Below are positions 1 to 13,490 of a DNA stretch of 64,000 nt, one piece after another. This DNA is from Ignelater luminosus. Taxonomy: Eukaryota; Arthropoda; Insecta; Coleoptera; Elateridae. The notes under the pieces are model-generated. The model was not told the DNA's origin. It saw nothing but the letters and a program-made list of their open reading frames with translations, and ran no database searches. A program made the position numbers and the translations under genes. The stretch lies in contig VTPC01090620.1 in NCBI GenBank assembly GCA_011009095.1, forward strand, positions 56,660 to 120,659, read 5' to 3'. Every line of letters starts with the position of its first letter. Position 1 is the first letter of the stretch.

Positions 1-3000
1 TTATCAGCGTATTGGAAACTATAAATTTTAAATGCTGTTCCAAGAAGGCAATTTTTTATTGTCGCAATTTCTTAGCTAACTAGCACTCTTCAAGAGAGAT
101 CCTAAGCTCAGCATGGATTTTTGGCATTCTACATATGTTCAACGATTTGGTAGAGACAGTGCACAAATGCATGTTGACTATAAACTCTGTAATGAGAATT
201 TACCAAACTGAAGATATACTCTAAGAAGTATATGAAATCTCAACAAAACCTATGAAAGTCTTTTTTAGTTGTAAAACGTTTCATAAGATTCCCCCGCATA
301 GGTTTTACAACATTCGATAGTAGTTCTAGTAGACATAAATAAATCCATGTAATTTAATTTTGATTTGGTGATTTTACCAATAACTAGCTAAATAAGGCGA
401 ACCTACCAAAGTAGAGCAAACTTGTAACGAAATTCAATGGATATAGACTTGGCAAGGGTATACCAGGAGTAAATAATATTGAACAACTCAGTTAGAGAAA
501 ATTTTGGTTTAAAAAATGATAAGTTAATATTAGCAATGCTCCTGAAACATACTTGGAATTAAATTTGGACAAACACCACATGCGACAAAAACATCAAAAC
601 GAAACGTGAGCAGGCAGATATACAAATTAGACAAAGAAATGACGTTTCGATCGAAAGGCGCACAACAATCTTTTGCTGTATAGAGTAATGACAAATTCAG
701 TTTGGACTCATAGCCAATTAATGTGTAATTGTTCAAAACCAGTTAACGATTAATCCATTAGCTTGCAAAATATATTTTTTGGCTAGGATGTTCCTAATGA
801 ACATACATGTAGTGCTTGCTTCTTATGATTAACTTATTTATAATTGTTGTCATCATCAACCTAGATTTCCTTATGATGACCAAAAGCCGCTGTAGGACGC
901 TACTTGGGTTTGACTGGTTAGAGGTGACACGTCACACATTTCGCATTGTGGTTGATGAGTATGTCTGGAACAGTAGATGTGCAACGTGACAGTTGGTTTA
1001 GTGGTTGAATTATTACCAGATCGACTATTTTGGTGAATCAGATCAGAATGTTTCGTTAGATTACATAAAATCTTAGTACATTCAATTTTTTTTAAATTTT
1101 AATTAGTCAGTGAGAACCCTTCCAGATCATTTTTAAAAAGTCCCTCGCATTCAACGGTTTTAATCAGCTTACCATGGTAAACTACTGACATGCTATAAAA
1201 ACGTATTTAATAAAACGATTAGATCGTTACATAGAAATCAGGAAATGATCAACTATCGATATACCAAACGATCCGTAAAAATATTTTGGGCGTCCTTGCC
1301 GGATGACTTCTCTTTTTGTCTTGATTTTTTCATTTAGGTCGTTGACTCAATACTCGACTAACTTGAATGGGAATTGGAATATGCAAAAAGCGTATTTTGC
1401 TAAAACTCTATAATTAGAGTACAGTTTTTGCATAATATGAAATTAACTGTTCGGTTAACAAAACAGTATACAATATCTTATTTCATGAATTCCTGTGGTT
1501 ATGATTAGGAATCAAAGAGTCAACAACCTACCTCGTCACTTTGAACTCTTACTTATTTTCTTTGCAGAAATTATAACATCTATTTATAGTGCAATAAATA
1601 TATTGACAAAAAATCAAGAAAGATAAAATTAAACATAATAATATAGCAATCATCTAAAAGTATATAAACGGGTTGAATCATAGCAAAATAAATAAAACAT
1701 TCGAATTGAAATAAGAGCAATAAACAAACAGACATTGATACTTAATAATAAAATAAATAAACATGAAAGATAATCTTTGATTAGCGTCAGTTTAAAGTGA
1801 TTTAAAAAGAGCATAAGAGTTAACTCATCTGAAACCGGTTAACGATTGGTTACATAATGAAAACAGTAAACAAAAAGCTGCATCTAAAGATAGATACGAG
1901 AAACTATAAGTCATTGAAAACAAGCGTGTCGACTATTTTTGTTTAAAAATTTAAACATAATTAAAATATTAAATAAAATTGCATAGTATCTACCGGTATC
2001 TACGTTCATAACTCCATTTTATTTATTACTAACTGAAAATATACTAGTTATATATCAAAAATACAATTTCATTTTATAAACAGAATTTATGTGAAACAAT
2101 TTTGTAGAAATTTTAAATTTTATTCTGATATAAATTTTATTAGTAGCCAGATGCCAGAACCAACAACGATTTACAGTTTTATTCTGAACGCCAAATGAGG
2201 TTTGATATTACACGTGTACAAGTCATAAAGAACAAGTTGAACATTAGTGTTACAATTTTTTTTCTCTATCTTAATTAATTGCAGGTGGATTCTGCAAAAA
2301 GTTGATCTATACAATCTAAAATTAATTTACAAAAACTTTTAATGAAATTCTTTATTATTTCTAATAACTTTCTGCGAAAACCAAACATAAAAATCTTGTA
2401 ACAAACGGATCTGATATAATTAGCAAAACTTTTATTCAACAATAAAATATCATTAGATGAACTTGCAAATTTGGAGAAATAGACTTTTTTAATATGAAAC
2501 AATAAATACGACGTAGCAGTCGAAAGAATGGCTTATACGGCGACGACAGTAATGTTATTATTATTACATTATACAGATAATAATTGCTGGGAATATTGTT
2601 TACGGATTGTGTAACCTTCATTACAGAAAATTTGTGGGGGGTGTAAAGTGCAATCACATGATGCAAACTAAAGGTATTATTAAAAACAAGTTTTGCGGAA
2701 ATCTAAGTCATTATAACCAGTTTTTAATTTATTGATTAATAGATTCTAAAAAGCAAAAGCACGTATATTACTTAATAGGCGATAGGAAAACAAAAAGTAA
2801 ATTAAATTTAGCAACTAAAATTGGTAGCTTCTTCATTATATTACATGATTAGCAGAAGGTGATTTTCGAAGGCTACTGGAGATCTTAACGCTCAAACGCA
2901 TTGTATTGTACTAAAAGGCAGTGTTGTGTGCATGAGCCTTTATGGCTTGATAATTCATATTCTTAGAATATCTAAGGACAAGAATAGCTTAACACATGAT

Positions 3001-5665
3001 GACCAGAACATAACAAAAACAAAAATATTACGTAAAGGTCCATTTGACAGTGATATAGGAATATATAATTATTTATAACTACGTTTGAAATAATAACCAA
3101 GTTAGGTGCCATAAACCATAAAAACTTATTTAGACTTTCGAATGTATCTATTGCAACTAATAAAAACATACATCAAAGACTACCAGTACTACTAAGTGTT
3201 AGACAAATTGTAATTTTTCGTTGTAACAATTAACGTGAACCTTTCATATCTTTGTCTAACGTTTGCTTTTCTATACCATTTGGTGCATCTCATGGCTTTT
3301 GTTATAAGGGATAAGGAGCCTTGACCGAACAGGTTTATCGTTTTTATTCAGAGATAATTAAATAGGTAATGATGTTATGAATTCAATGAGATTGGTTTTT
3401 CCAATTTATTTAAACTTTAATGTAATTATTTCTTGCAACTTTGGACATGATATATTAGATATGAAATCATTTTTGCATCTTCCATCTTTAAGTACGTGAT
3501 TTTTATTTAATAGTTATTACTAATATGTTTTGTTTTGTTTTAATATCTCTGCTTGAAGTCATCACCAAAAATGTTCCTCTGAAAATAAACAAAAATTCTA
3601 CTGTTAGATATTCACTTAGATAGTCATATGGCTTGGTTGTCTTTACCATTTCATATTTGAAGATCTTTATTTGTGTTTTTAGCATTTTCGTTACTTTTAG
3701 ACATATTTATCTTTAAGCTATGTTGTTCTTCTTATAAACTGTATAGAATAAGTTCATTATGGTCACCAAACAGAGACGTAACAATAGAATGATTCAAAAC
3801 GAGATACAACAACAATGGATTTGGAGAAGTAAAGCACCTTAGAGTAAATGTTTTTTTTGTAAATAGTCTGTGTAAAATTAATCTTACAAAAAAATGCTCC
3901 ACAGTTTATATTTGTCAGAGTTCTACATTATCTGTCTGTCTTTCAAAATTGTACCAACATCTACTATTATTGTGAGGTGACTACAAGTGCGATTCCTTCT
4001 TTAATTTTTCATTCTTTTTTACTTATTTCTTTAAATGCCAAAACAAACTATTCCTAAGTGGTAAAGGAATTACTTTGTCTTCAAAACAGTTTGTTTTGTA
4101 AAGATCTGCCTTTCTCTACTTAACTGACGTTCTTCCTCAATTGTTTCCGTTCTTGAATACTCTACATTTTCCTTTGTCTTCGCACACTTCTTTCTCACAC
4201 TTGTTTGTAATCCAGTTTATTCTCCTTTAGCAAATCAAAGACTCCAATTTCGTCGTTCATCATAACATGATTTAATTTTGATCATTTTTTGCATTAAGAA
4301 AAAATGTTATTGTATTGTACACCAAGCTACACCTCCAAAAACTATTTTTGTTATTCTTTCACGAGATAAAAATGTATTTGTCTGTGAATAAAATCATCAA
4401 ATTTTTGCACGTCCATTAATTTCCTTTTCCATCGCGCTTTTTTCTGGAGTTTTAAAATACACCCATACCATTAGTAACAAAAATGTAAAAAGTAACCATC
4501 AATTTAAAAGATAATCAGAAGTTTAATTCTTTTGTAAGTCAACCATGGATGAGAAATGCTTGAAATGTTTCAAAAGAAGTCCAAATCTAAAATCCATTTG
4601 GTCTTTTTTCTACCAAAACTTTTTTTGCATGGTTTAGAGAAATATTGTCCAGTTTCTCTTGAATACATTATTCATTTCAGAAATTAATTAAAGAATCTGT
4701 AAATATTTTCCCTTTTATTAGAAAATGTGATTGCAAAGTTCTAAGTAGTTCCAAAAGTTAGGTGTCGACTTTTAAAGTGGCTATTCATGGACTTTCCGTT
4801 CTCAAAAAATCTGGTTTTGTTTAAGTCAAACGCTGATAACTGTATATTGTTTAACAACTGCTTGTCTGTAGTGGAAAATCTCAGTTTGCCCTTCACATTA
4901 CCTGTATTTCAGGAAGCCTTTTCTCTTCCTTTCTTTACTTAACTGACATAGTTTAGTTTAGAAACGTTTTCAACTTTCTTGGACATACATATATCTTTGA
5001 CTAAAAATTCAGTTTTGTTATTCATCATTAACATGTCCTTATTTTGTCTATTCTTTGCAGTAAGAGAACGCCTTATCTGTTTTGAAATCCACCCCACCAA
5101 GCAGCGCTTTCTAAAACCATTTGAAAGAATAGCCTTTTATTCATAACTTTTTTGACCAGAGACAAAAATATATTAGTTTGTGGATAAAATTCTCAGAATT
5201 TTGAAATTTGAATTGTGACATAGGTCGAATTGCGTAAGCCGACTTTTTTAAGTCGAACTGACTTACGGCAATTTCTGGATGTTGTTTTTTAAAGTCTTGT
5301 AGCTAACCATAAGTAGCGTTTTCAAAGGATTGTTGTTGGTAATTGTTCGATATACCCACCCCTAGGAAAACGACGTCTTGAGAGCAAGTTTTTGGTATCA
5401 GCAGGTAGAGAATTACTCTCAGAACACAATTAGGTGGCTGCAGGTAAAGAAAAGTAATCCAGTCTTGGTGAAACCGACGAAAACCAAACACGATGTTTAA
5501 GCACATTTTAGATTATGTTGCACGATATAAACAATCAAGTTGACAACTACTTCAGCTGCTGCGCACACTACCGACCCCCTACTGCAGCATGAACTGCGTA
5601 CGGATGTTATGGGCGGCTTACTTTCAGTCGTAAAATGGCGGTTGTGTGTGCTGACTGCGATATTC
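1..5665. other. AT-rich non-coding DNA, no gene seen
   Basis: No convincing coding exon on either strand; open frames are short and composition-driven. Contains an imperfect hairpin at 1380-1434 (arms TATGCAAAAA / TTTTTGCATA), a weak old duplication of 4098-4420 with 4910-5210, and an imperfect hairpin at about 5228-5273. It could be upstream intron or intergenic DNA of the transporter gene. Confidence 0.6.
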
Positions 5666-5875
5666 GTTAATTTTTTTAATGAATTTCACCCCAAGCGAAG
5701 GTGTTGCTAGATTAGAAGAAGTTAAACGTTAACATTTTTAATAAATTCCACCCCAATCTTGCGCGGGGGCGCAGCGAGGGTGTGGTTAGGCTAGAAGGAG
5801 TTAAACGTTAATTTGTTTAATGAATTCTACCCCAATTATGCGTGGGGGGGGCGTAGCGCGGAGTAAATGTTCTCC
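5666..5875. repeat. GC-rich tandem repeat, about three units
   Basis: Three diverged copies start with GTTAA at 5666, 5728 and 5807. Each has TTTAATGAATT(C/T) followed by ACCCCAA, a G-rich middle (strongest in the second and third units) and, in the first two units, an end in GTTAAAC. Units are about 62, 79 and 65 nt. Much more GC-rich than the surroundings. No coding potential seen; probably part of an unclassified repeat. Confidence 0.7.
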
Positions 5876-7969
5876 AGATGATTTAGTGAAATTGGGTTGT
5901 GGCACTGTCGGTTGGTACGCTGTAAGAGAGTAGCCGGAATATTATAGTATCATGTCTGTCGTTAGGCTGGTGAACTATCAAGATTGTTGATTTTCGAAGT
6001 TTTTTAAAAAGTGTTTGGCGTCGAAGAAGGTGTATTTTGATTTTCTGAATGGATATACATGCATAGGTAAGGTTAAATTCTTTTTGTACAAGTTTAATCC
6101 TAGGGGTAGCGGTATCGAACTGTAACCGTTTTGCCTAAGTTACGTACTAATGACTGTACCCCATTTAGCAACTATTCGTTTGTAATGAAAGATTGCAATT
6201 TGCCCAGCAATCGTAATTACCTATTTGATACTTCTTCCTCTTATTTGTGGGTATAGTGGAGCCTTTCCCTTAAATTTAGGCACCGAGGGACTTTAATTAC
6301 AGCCCACTGATGTTGGCGTATGAAATCGGGATTTTTGCGCTTCACGAAATCTTCGCATTCCACAAGTCACGAGATTCCCGTTTACCATGAGTCACAAGAA
6401 TACTATGGATGATTTGATTTTCATGGAGCACTGCATTTCTGTGGATCAAATTACATACGTAGGTTCAAGTTCAAGAAACTCTTGAGTATTTTTCATTATT
6501 TCTTCGGTTTTACAACTCTTTTCTATGTCTACTATATACACGTGCAGGGCTGTATGTAAAACCCTAAGCATATTAATTGTTTCATTTTCTATACATCTTC
6601 AGAATTGAGTATTTTATCTTTTGTAGATGACATAACTGGATTTTTCGAAACGTTGAAGAATATCACTGATTGACTTATCCTACTGGGAATTTTTTAAATC
6701 AACTCAACTTTGTTGCATCTCCACTTTGACTTGACTTATGGTTCTTCTACAATAGACCTTGCTCCACAGAGATGTTTTAGGCAATAACGTTTTTGTTTTA
6801 CGTCAATTAATTTTACAAATTTTAATTTGATTAGGTGAAGTCATAAATTTAAAGATTTTCCTGCTTGCTATTCTAAAGTCAAAAACATTAATATCTGTCA
6901 ATGTACTTAGAAGTAAAAACTATGATCACTATTAAGTCAACGTTTGAATTGTTTAAAAAGTTATAGTTACTCGTGATTGGTAAAGTCATATACCTCTTTA
7001 CCCATGAAGGATATAGATTTTGAATGATGTTTGGCTTAGTCGATCCACGAGGATATGGTATAAAGTACCGTGTTGGGGTACAAAAACAACCTACTTGATA
7101 AAAAACCAAAAAGAGGCTAAAATGTAGTAAATCTTTTATACCAAGGAAGTGTTCTAAAAAGATCTGCTTAAGTATAACAGTACACAATAGTAAAATGTTT
7201 TGAACGAAGTAATTGCACTGAAAAATCAAAAAACTATGAAATCAAGAACTCTGAAAAAATAGTCAAGCAATTTTATAACGTGCAGAACACCAAACACTAC
7301 AGAACAACCTGTTACTTTCATTTTCGTTTCACTAGTCCTATTCAAGTTGTTGTGGTTTTGAGTTTGTTTCAATTTCTGTTGAAGCAGCCGCAGAATTAGG
7401 TTTCAAATCATTTACTTCTTTATTCGTCTGAAAGCAATTGCTTGTACTTGATTTCATGGATATTCAAAGGTTCTTACCCATATAACTTCTTGGTTCTTAG
7501 ATATTGGACTACTTAAGAGTGACAAGAGAAAATCTGTATGTTGGCTTTCTAGATAATTGCTAATCTATGGAGTTTTTAAGTATGTATGCCGCCTACCGTT
7601 GCGTTGAAACAATTTAACGTGTATTGACGCCTACCAGTTAAAGGCTTCTTTGCGAAGCAAGTAGAAGGAAATTTGCTTAACGATATCTGTTTAGGACAAA
7701 CACTAGCTTACTTTTGCTTTCTTGTGGTTTTGTCTCCGACTTGCAATTTGCAGCGGTAGACCATGAAGAATAAAAGCAGTAAACTCATAAGTAGATAACT
7801 CCTTGTAAACAAAAGTTTCATGTTGGCCACTTTTGAATAGTCAGTCTGTAGCTTTCATTCAAATTTTTATCCTTTGGTGTTCATAAGTAATAATCTACCA
7901 GAATACAAATAGTTCTATAAAAAGCTCATTGATTTCAGGTAGCAACGATAGTAGTTGCATATCAAAGTC
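5876..7969. other. Non-coding DNA, no gene seen
   Basis: No exon with family similarity. A 113-codon open frame on the minus strand (6888-7229) is low-complexity hydrophobic and looks like chance in AT-rich DNA. Confidence 0.5.
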
Positions 7970-8965
7970 AAAGTTTGGCAAATTTTAATTAATTACAGAT
8001 ACATAATTACATGAGGTAATCGATTACTGCTTTACAGAATTACAGTTACAATTTGTAAGCTGTAGTCATTGAAATTGCAATTACAGTTACAAATTATTCT
8101 CTACTTGATCTTTTACCTTTTATTGTTTATTTATAGATGTTGATATTTGATTAGAAGGTATAATTAATTAGTAGTTAAACTATTAATGAAGAAAATTATT
8201 ATTGTCGAAACGTTTAGTACAATAATAACAAATATATCATAAAATATAGAAAAGTTTTTAACTAAACCTTCTAACCAAATATCAACATTTATAAATTACA
8301 GTTACCTTCAAAGTAATTATTGCACTTGGAGGCGATTACATTATAATTGCCGAAAAGGATACATTGCTAACTAGTATGTATACTGTTAATTTTTATTTTA
8401 TAATAAAAGCAAGATTGTTTTATAAACTAATTATTTTTTTAAGGAAGTTGTCTGGCTAAATTCTCGCCCGAGGGCGGACGCGCCACGTGTAATGTACCTA
8501 TAGTATCTAGTTAGCCAATGTAATTTCTCTTGTCCAATTGTAATGGTAAAATAGTCTGCAGACTATGCAGTTCGATATAAGATCAGAAAAGTAGGTGCTC
8601 CTCAGAAATGTACTGAGATAGGTTGTTTCCATTAGCAATTGCCTGTAATTACTTGTAAATTACAATACTTTTACTAATTGACTATATAGAAATCAGATTG
8701 CATAGTAATCTTTAATTCAATTACAGAGTAATCTTTATTACAATTAATTGTGATTACTTTGTAACTATAATTCATGTAACTGTAATCGTAATCAATTACG
8801 TTTGTAATCTAATCGATTATGTCTAACTCTAGAATCAAATTACATAGTAATCTTTAATTCCAATAAAAAGTAATCCGATCACTAAGTATTTGCAAATACC
8901 AAGTAATTGTAATTTGTATAGTTGTAATTATAATTAGTTACATTTGTAATCGATTATGCCCAACT
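7970..8965. repeat. GTAATCGATTAC-rich palindromic element, probably a non-autonomous DNA transposon
   Basis: Dense with short variants of AATTACAGTTAC, GTAATCTTTAATT and TAATCGATTA on both strands. An internal inverted repeat pairs 8131-8160 with 8265-8294 (about 29 nt, few mismatches), with a second nested hairpin (ATTATTATTGT / ACAATAATA). The outer ends read CAAAGTTTGGC (from 7970) and GCCCAACTCCG (to about 8968), an imperfect inverted pair like hAT-type termini. The flanking 8 bp match only about 5 of 8, so the target duplication is not firm. Confidence 0.5.
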
Positions 8966-8968
8966 CCG

Positions 8969-11900
8969 ATCAGCATGTTGCAAACCACAAAAGCGTTTTA
9001 AAGTTAAAATGCATGTTAACCTCCTGCAATATTTTTAGTGTATCTACGTCATTGTGTTTCTCCTAAAGGCAAATACGTACTACATGCAAAAAACTTTATA
9101 GTTTACCTATTTAGTAATGGACATCGTAAAAATTCGCTGAATGATTTTTATCATGTAAAATCCGGCAGAATTTATTAAAAACAAGAATTTAACAATTTTT
9201 GTAGACACCTAGGTCATGTCTTTTAAATAGTATTTTTATAAGCAAAGGCTAAAATTAAAAACAAGTATGAAAACGAGTTTTGATAATTTTAAAACATTTC
9301 AATTTCCATAAAATCCTACCCGATAAAGCCAGCAAAATCTATAAAGTTATATGCGCGCATAGCAGAAGCAGCAGCATCAGCATCATCATTCTGTTTGCTG
9401 TAGAAAAACGTTTAAATTGTGAATTAAACTGCGGCGCAATATTGATTTAAAGCGAGGTATTAGAAACCTGATTAAAGTTTTTAACTCTCTTTTGTTGTTC
9501 TTACAAATAACTTTTGCGAGAAATTCAACACAAACTACTGGAATTTCATTATTTTAAAGTTTATTTGCTGTTTTTGTAACGAATCAGTTAACCTAAATCT
9601 TTTCTAGAATACACGCACAAAAAAAGTTACAATAAAGAGGTGATCTTTAATCATACGTGATTTCAGTTCTAATTTAAAGGAATTCCGATTCGGATAATTG
9701 CTATTACGGATTGTCATGTGCCGGTTTTAATTAAGGTAAAAAAAGATTACCACTGTCGGTTGTCGTCCTAGATGGGAGACAGGTTTGCATGATTAGCTTC
9801 TAACCTAAAGTACTGCATATTCGAACCTCATAATTGACTTTTTTCATATAAGGAAGTAAAATCGAAAACTTGATGTCATTATGACAAATCAACCAATTAT
9901 CTTGGTTGGCTGTTTTACTAATGGTACGTAATTATTGTTAATTTTAACTGGAAGGAATGATTAAAATAGTTTGCACTGCTATTCTGCATTACTGAGAAGT
10001 TTTACATAAATTTGATAGAAGGTTAAAAATAAATTAAATTCGCCAGATAATTTAAGACTTTTTGGGTATAATAATAATAATACTAAACCATTAGAAATTA
10101 TTATGTATAAAGCACTAGCTTGCGTGTTTCATACACATTAAACCACAAATATAAATATTCCCGCTTAATAAACTTTTGATTCTGGTATGTAAGTAAAAAC
10201 AGAAGCACTTATTATACTTACAGTGAAGTATAATGTACAAAATGAAAGTCTAATAAAAAAAAAGCGAATAACGAGAATCTAGATTAACTAAATTTAGGGC
10301 ATAATAAGAAAAAGTAAAAAAATTAATAGAAAAATTGCGAAATTAATTAAATTAGCCTTGGGGAAAATATGTAATAGAATATAGAGAATTTAAATTATGC
10401 AGGAAGGCTATTAAATTTATAAATTTGAATTGCCCCAGTATAATATTTTTTGGCTGAATTTCTATTATAAAAACCATATTAAAATCAAGCATTTTGAGAG
10501 AACATCCTGTATATAAATCTATCTCGAACCGCATCACGTCGTCTTTCTGGTCTTTTGTCGAAGCCTTCAGCATAAATACACTGCATCTATATTTTAATGT
10601 CTTGAATATTCTATGACGCATCTAATAATTAGTGTAGATTACAATTAGATTGTTAATTATTCAAATAATGAAATCCAAGACATGGACGTCAAAAATTATG
10701 ACACATTTTTAATTTATTTAATTAGCATCTTCATCAAGTTTTGATGAATACCTTTTCCATCGTAAAAAACTCCAATAAAAAACAGGAATTAATTATTTTT
10801 AATTTGGTGCCTAAAATTTTTATGTTCCCCTTGCGTTTGAACCCTGGAATCGTGTAAAAGTAACGAACATGAAATTTATCTAACTTTGAAACCAAAAAGC
10901 AGGATATTACTAAAGCCTAGATTCACGTGAAAGATTTATTGTTCATAATAATAATAATTTGTATTTTTTACTGGGCAAAAAACCAGTGAAATTGTTATTA
11001 GTTAAATGTAAACACGATTAAACTTTGAGATAATTATAATCATCAACATAAAAACTGTCTTTAATAGACATATAGTTTACTATTTATTTAATTTTATAGT
11101 ATTGACTTTGAAATGACTTTACTAATTTTATTGTAATTGAATGACTCATTAAGCTTTTATTTATGTGTTATCCTTTTCTAATAAATTGTTCTGGAGATTA
11201 GAATAAAACAGAATTTCTCGAATTTGAAGATAATTTTGAGATGAGAAGTTCATTAGCCTAGTTTAAACATGAGCAATCCTAATTATTGTATAAACTGCCT
11301 GTTAATATTATAAAATAAACTACTCAAATGTTTTATTAAATTTTTAATAATTTAACGAAAACATTCCCTACGGATTGTAATATTATGAAAGGGTTGAAAC
11401 AAATTTGTGCGTATCAGAGGCGGGTAGAGTTTGATATGGTTTACCTGTACTTCCTAATTTAAATTGTATCCCACTGTGTAAATGCACCAAATTAGTAACT
11501 TGCATTCCTTAGACACGGACAGTGAACAATTGCTCAAAAGAGAAAATGTAAAACTGATTTTCTATCTTATATTATTAATAGTAACTCAAAGTGAAAGCTT
11601 GTTCTGAAACTTAAGGAACTTCTAAAAGCATGTTGACCAAAACATGTGAGCAAAAAGTTGGAAATTTCACTTTCAATTTATCAATAATTTAGCAACCGAT
11701 TTTCATCCTATTTTATGAATAGAATCCTTGAAAATACTAAAAGTCGAATATGTCAAAACCAAGATCAATAAGAATTTGGACATAAAAGTTATACAAGTTA
11801 TACAATAGCATTTGGGAAGTTAATTATTCAAGAATTCTATAGACTAGCAATATGAAAAATTAATGAAGATCTAATCCAGAAAGATATTGAGCGGAGCAAA

Positions 11901-12395
11901 CAGTACAACAGTACAGAACAGCATGAATTACTGTACTCCGCTAGTTCTGAATAAACACCGGACTCTTTTCGGAACTAGATGTATTGAACATTGCTTCGAA
12001 CTCAAAATGTTTTGTTGAGATTTCTTCAAGATTTTCTTGGATAAGTGCTACACACTTTTTTCAGGTTCCTTATAGAATTTTCGTTTCCATTTAGAAAATT
12101 TAAATGTAAGCAACCCTATTACTAATTTTTATTGCTGATTAGAAGGTCTCTAAATTATGTTAAAAATGGTTTCAATGTATTTCAAAGAAGCCTTGTCTGC
12201 TACTATGGAAGCTGTGAGGGCAGAAATTAGTGCTATTTATAGCCGCTCGGGATACCACAGTTCACTGAAAACATCAATTCCTTCACAAAACATAATTATT
12301 GCACATTTTTCGTTTCATTATAAAAGGAGACTGATAAACTTGAAACTACTCCTGAGTAATTAATACATTAATTAATACAAATTTGGACAAAAGTT
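8969..12395. other. AT-rich non-coding DNA, no gene seen
   Basis: Only short open frames with no recognisable domain. The 89-codon minus-strand frame at 10352-10621 has no family pattern. Simple ATA and AT-rich tracts are scattered through it. Confidence 0.5.
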
Positions 12396-12399
12396 GCTA

Positions 12400-13490
12400 T
12401 GATACTTAGGGTATAACGTAAGTTTTGATACCCGTTTTTAGCTATTCTTTGAGAATTCATATCTCAAAAACTAAGCAACATTTTGACCCAATTCTTCTCT
12501 CATGTGATAGATACATCTAATGCTCTTTCATTTGGTATGTCATTCACGAATTCTTCAATAGTTCTGATTTCGTTTTAATGTAATAATGAATGTTTCGAAA
12601 GACGAAATCCGTTTCTCCTCAAGTACAAATTCGATTCCAGCCACACACCGAAACGAGCATAGCACAATATCACTTATGCGAAGGGCCCAGGGGTTGTCTC
12701 TCATGTGACTGCAAAGCGGTGGTTCAGCAAGTTCAGGCAAACGCTCAAAAACAAACTAAGGTCAGGAAGGCTGGTGTTATTTGGGGGGATAGATTAGGAA
12801 GGGCAAAGGAAGCAGTACGGTAGAGAAAATCTCTACGGCTCGGTGTTTTTTCCCTCTTAGTAATAAGTACGTATATAAGATCAGAGGGAAAAGGGGTTGG
12901 CGGGACCATTATTGGCCTGCAGGAACTGGAGGCCAATAATGGCCATAAACCAAACAAACACAATCGCGCAAGTTTAATTTTTTCTGACGAAAGATGTTAC
13001 TATTACGAGGATAGTAGAGAGAGTATTGTCATTAGATGGGACGCTCTCTGCGACGTTTTGCGAAATCCAAAGATAAGAATCTTGCTCAATCCAAATTTAA
13101 ATGCCAGTTGTCGACAAGCAAGTAATACTCGCTGTCGTTGAAGCCGAAGCAGTTTGCTGCTTTTACCTGAGCTTGCTGAACCACTGCTTTAGAGCCACAT
13201 GAGAGACAACTCCTGGGCCCTTTCAACGTCTGGTATTGTATCATGCTTGTTTAGGTGTGTGGTCGAAATCGAATTCGTACTTGATTAGAGTATGGATCTC
13301 GTGTTTTGAAACATTCATTCTTACATTAAAACAAAATCAGAACTGATGAAGAATTCGTGAGCGTCATATCAAATGAAAGAGCATTGAATATTATACCACA
13401 TGATAAAATAATTGGGTTTGAAATGTTCCTTAGCTTTGAGATATGAATCTTTGAAAAATAATTAAAAACGGGTATGTTACGCCCTAAGTA
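12400..13490. mobile_element. Foldback-type element with long inverted arms
   Basis: The left arm (about 12400-12745) and right arm (about 13160-13490) are imperfect reverse complements. Shared landmarks are GATACTTAGGG, TTCATATCTCAAA, AATGCTCTTTCATTTG, GGGCCCAGG and GTTGTCTCTCATGTG. The arms differ by substitutions and short indels, so the insertion is old. The central 415 bp is unique and more GC-rich, and has a perfect 13-bp stem (12906-12918 with 12930-12942, CCATTATTGGCCT). No transposase is seen, so it is presumably non-autonomous. The short open frames here (12590-12823 +, 12555-12740 -) are not supported as genes. Confidence 0.75.

Noticed and set aside
6888-7229. 113-codon minus-strand open frame
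   Set aside because: Biased to hydrophobic and aromatic residues as expected from AT-rich DNA; no motif.
12590-12823. 77-codon Cys-containing frame that looked like a small protein
   Set aside because: It spans the inner boundary of an inverted repeat arm; the mirrored copy does not keep the frame.
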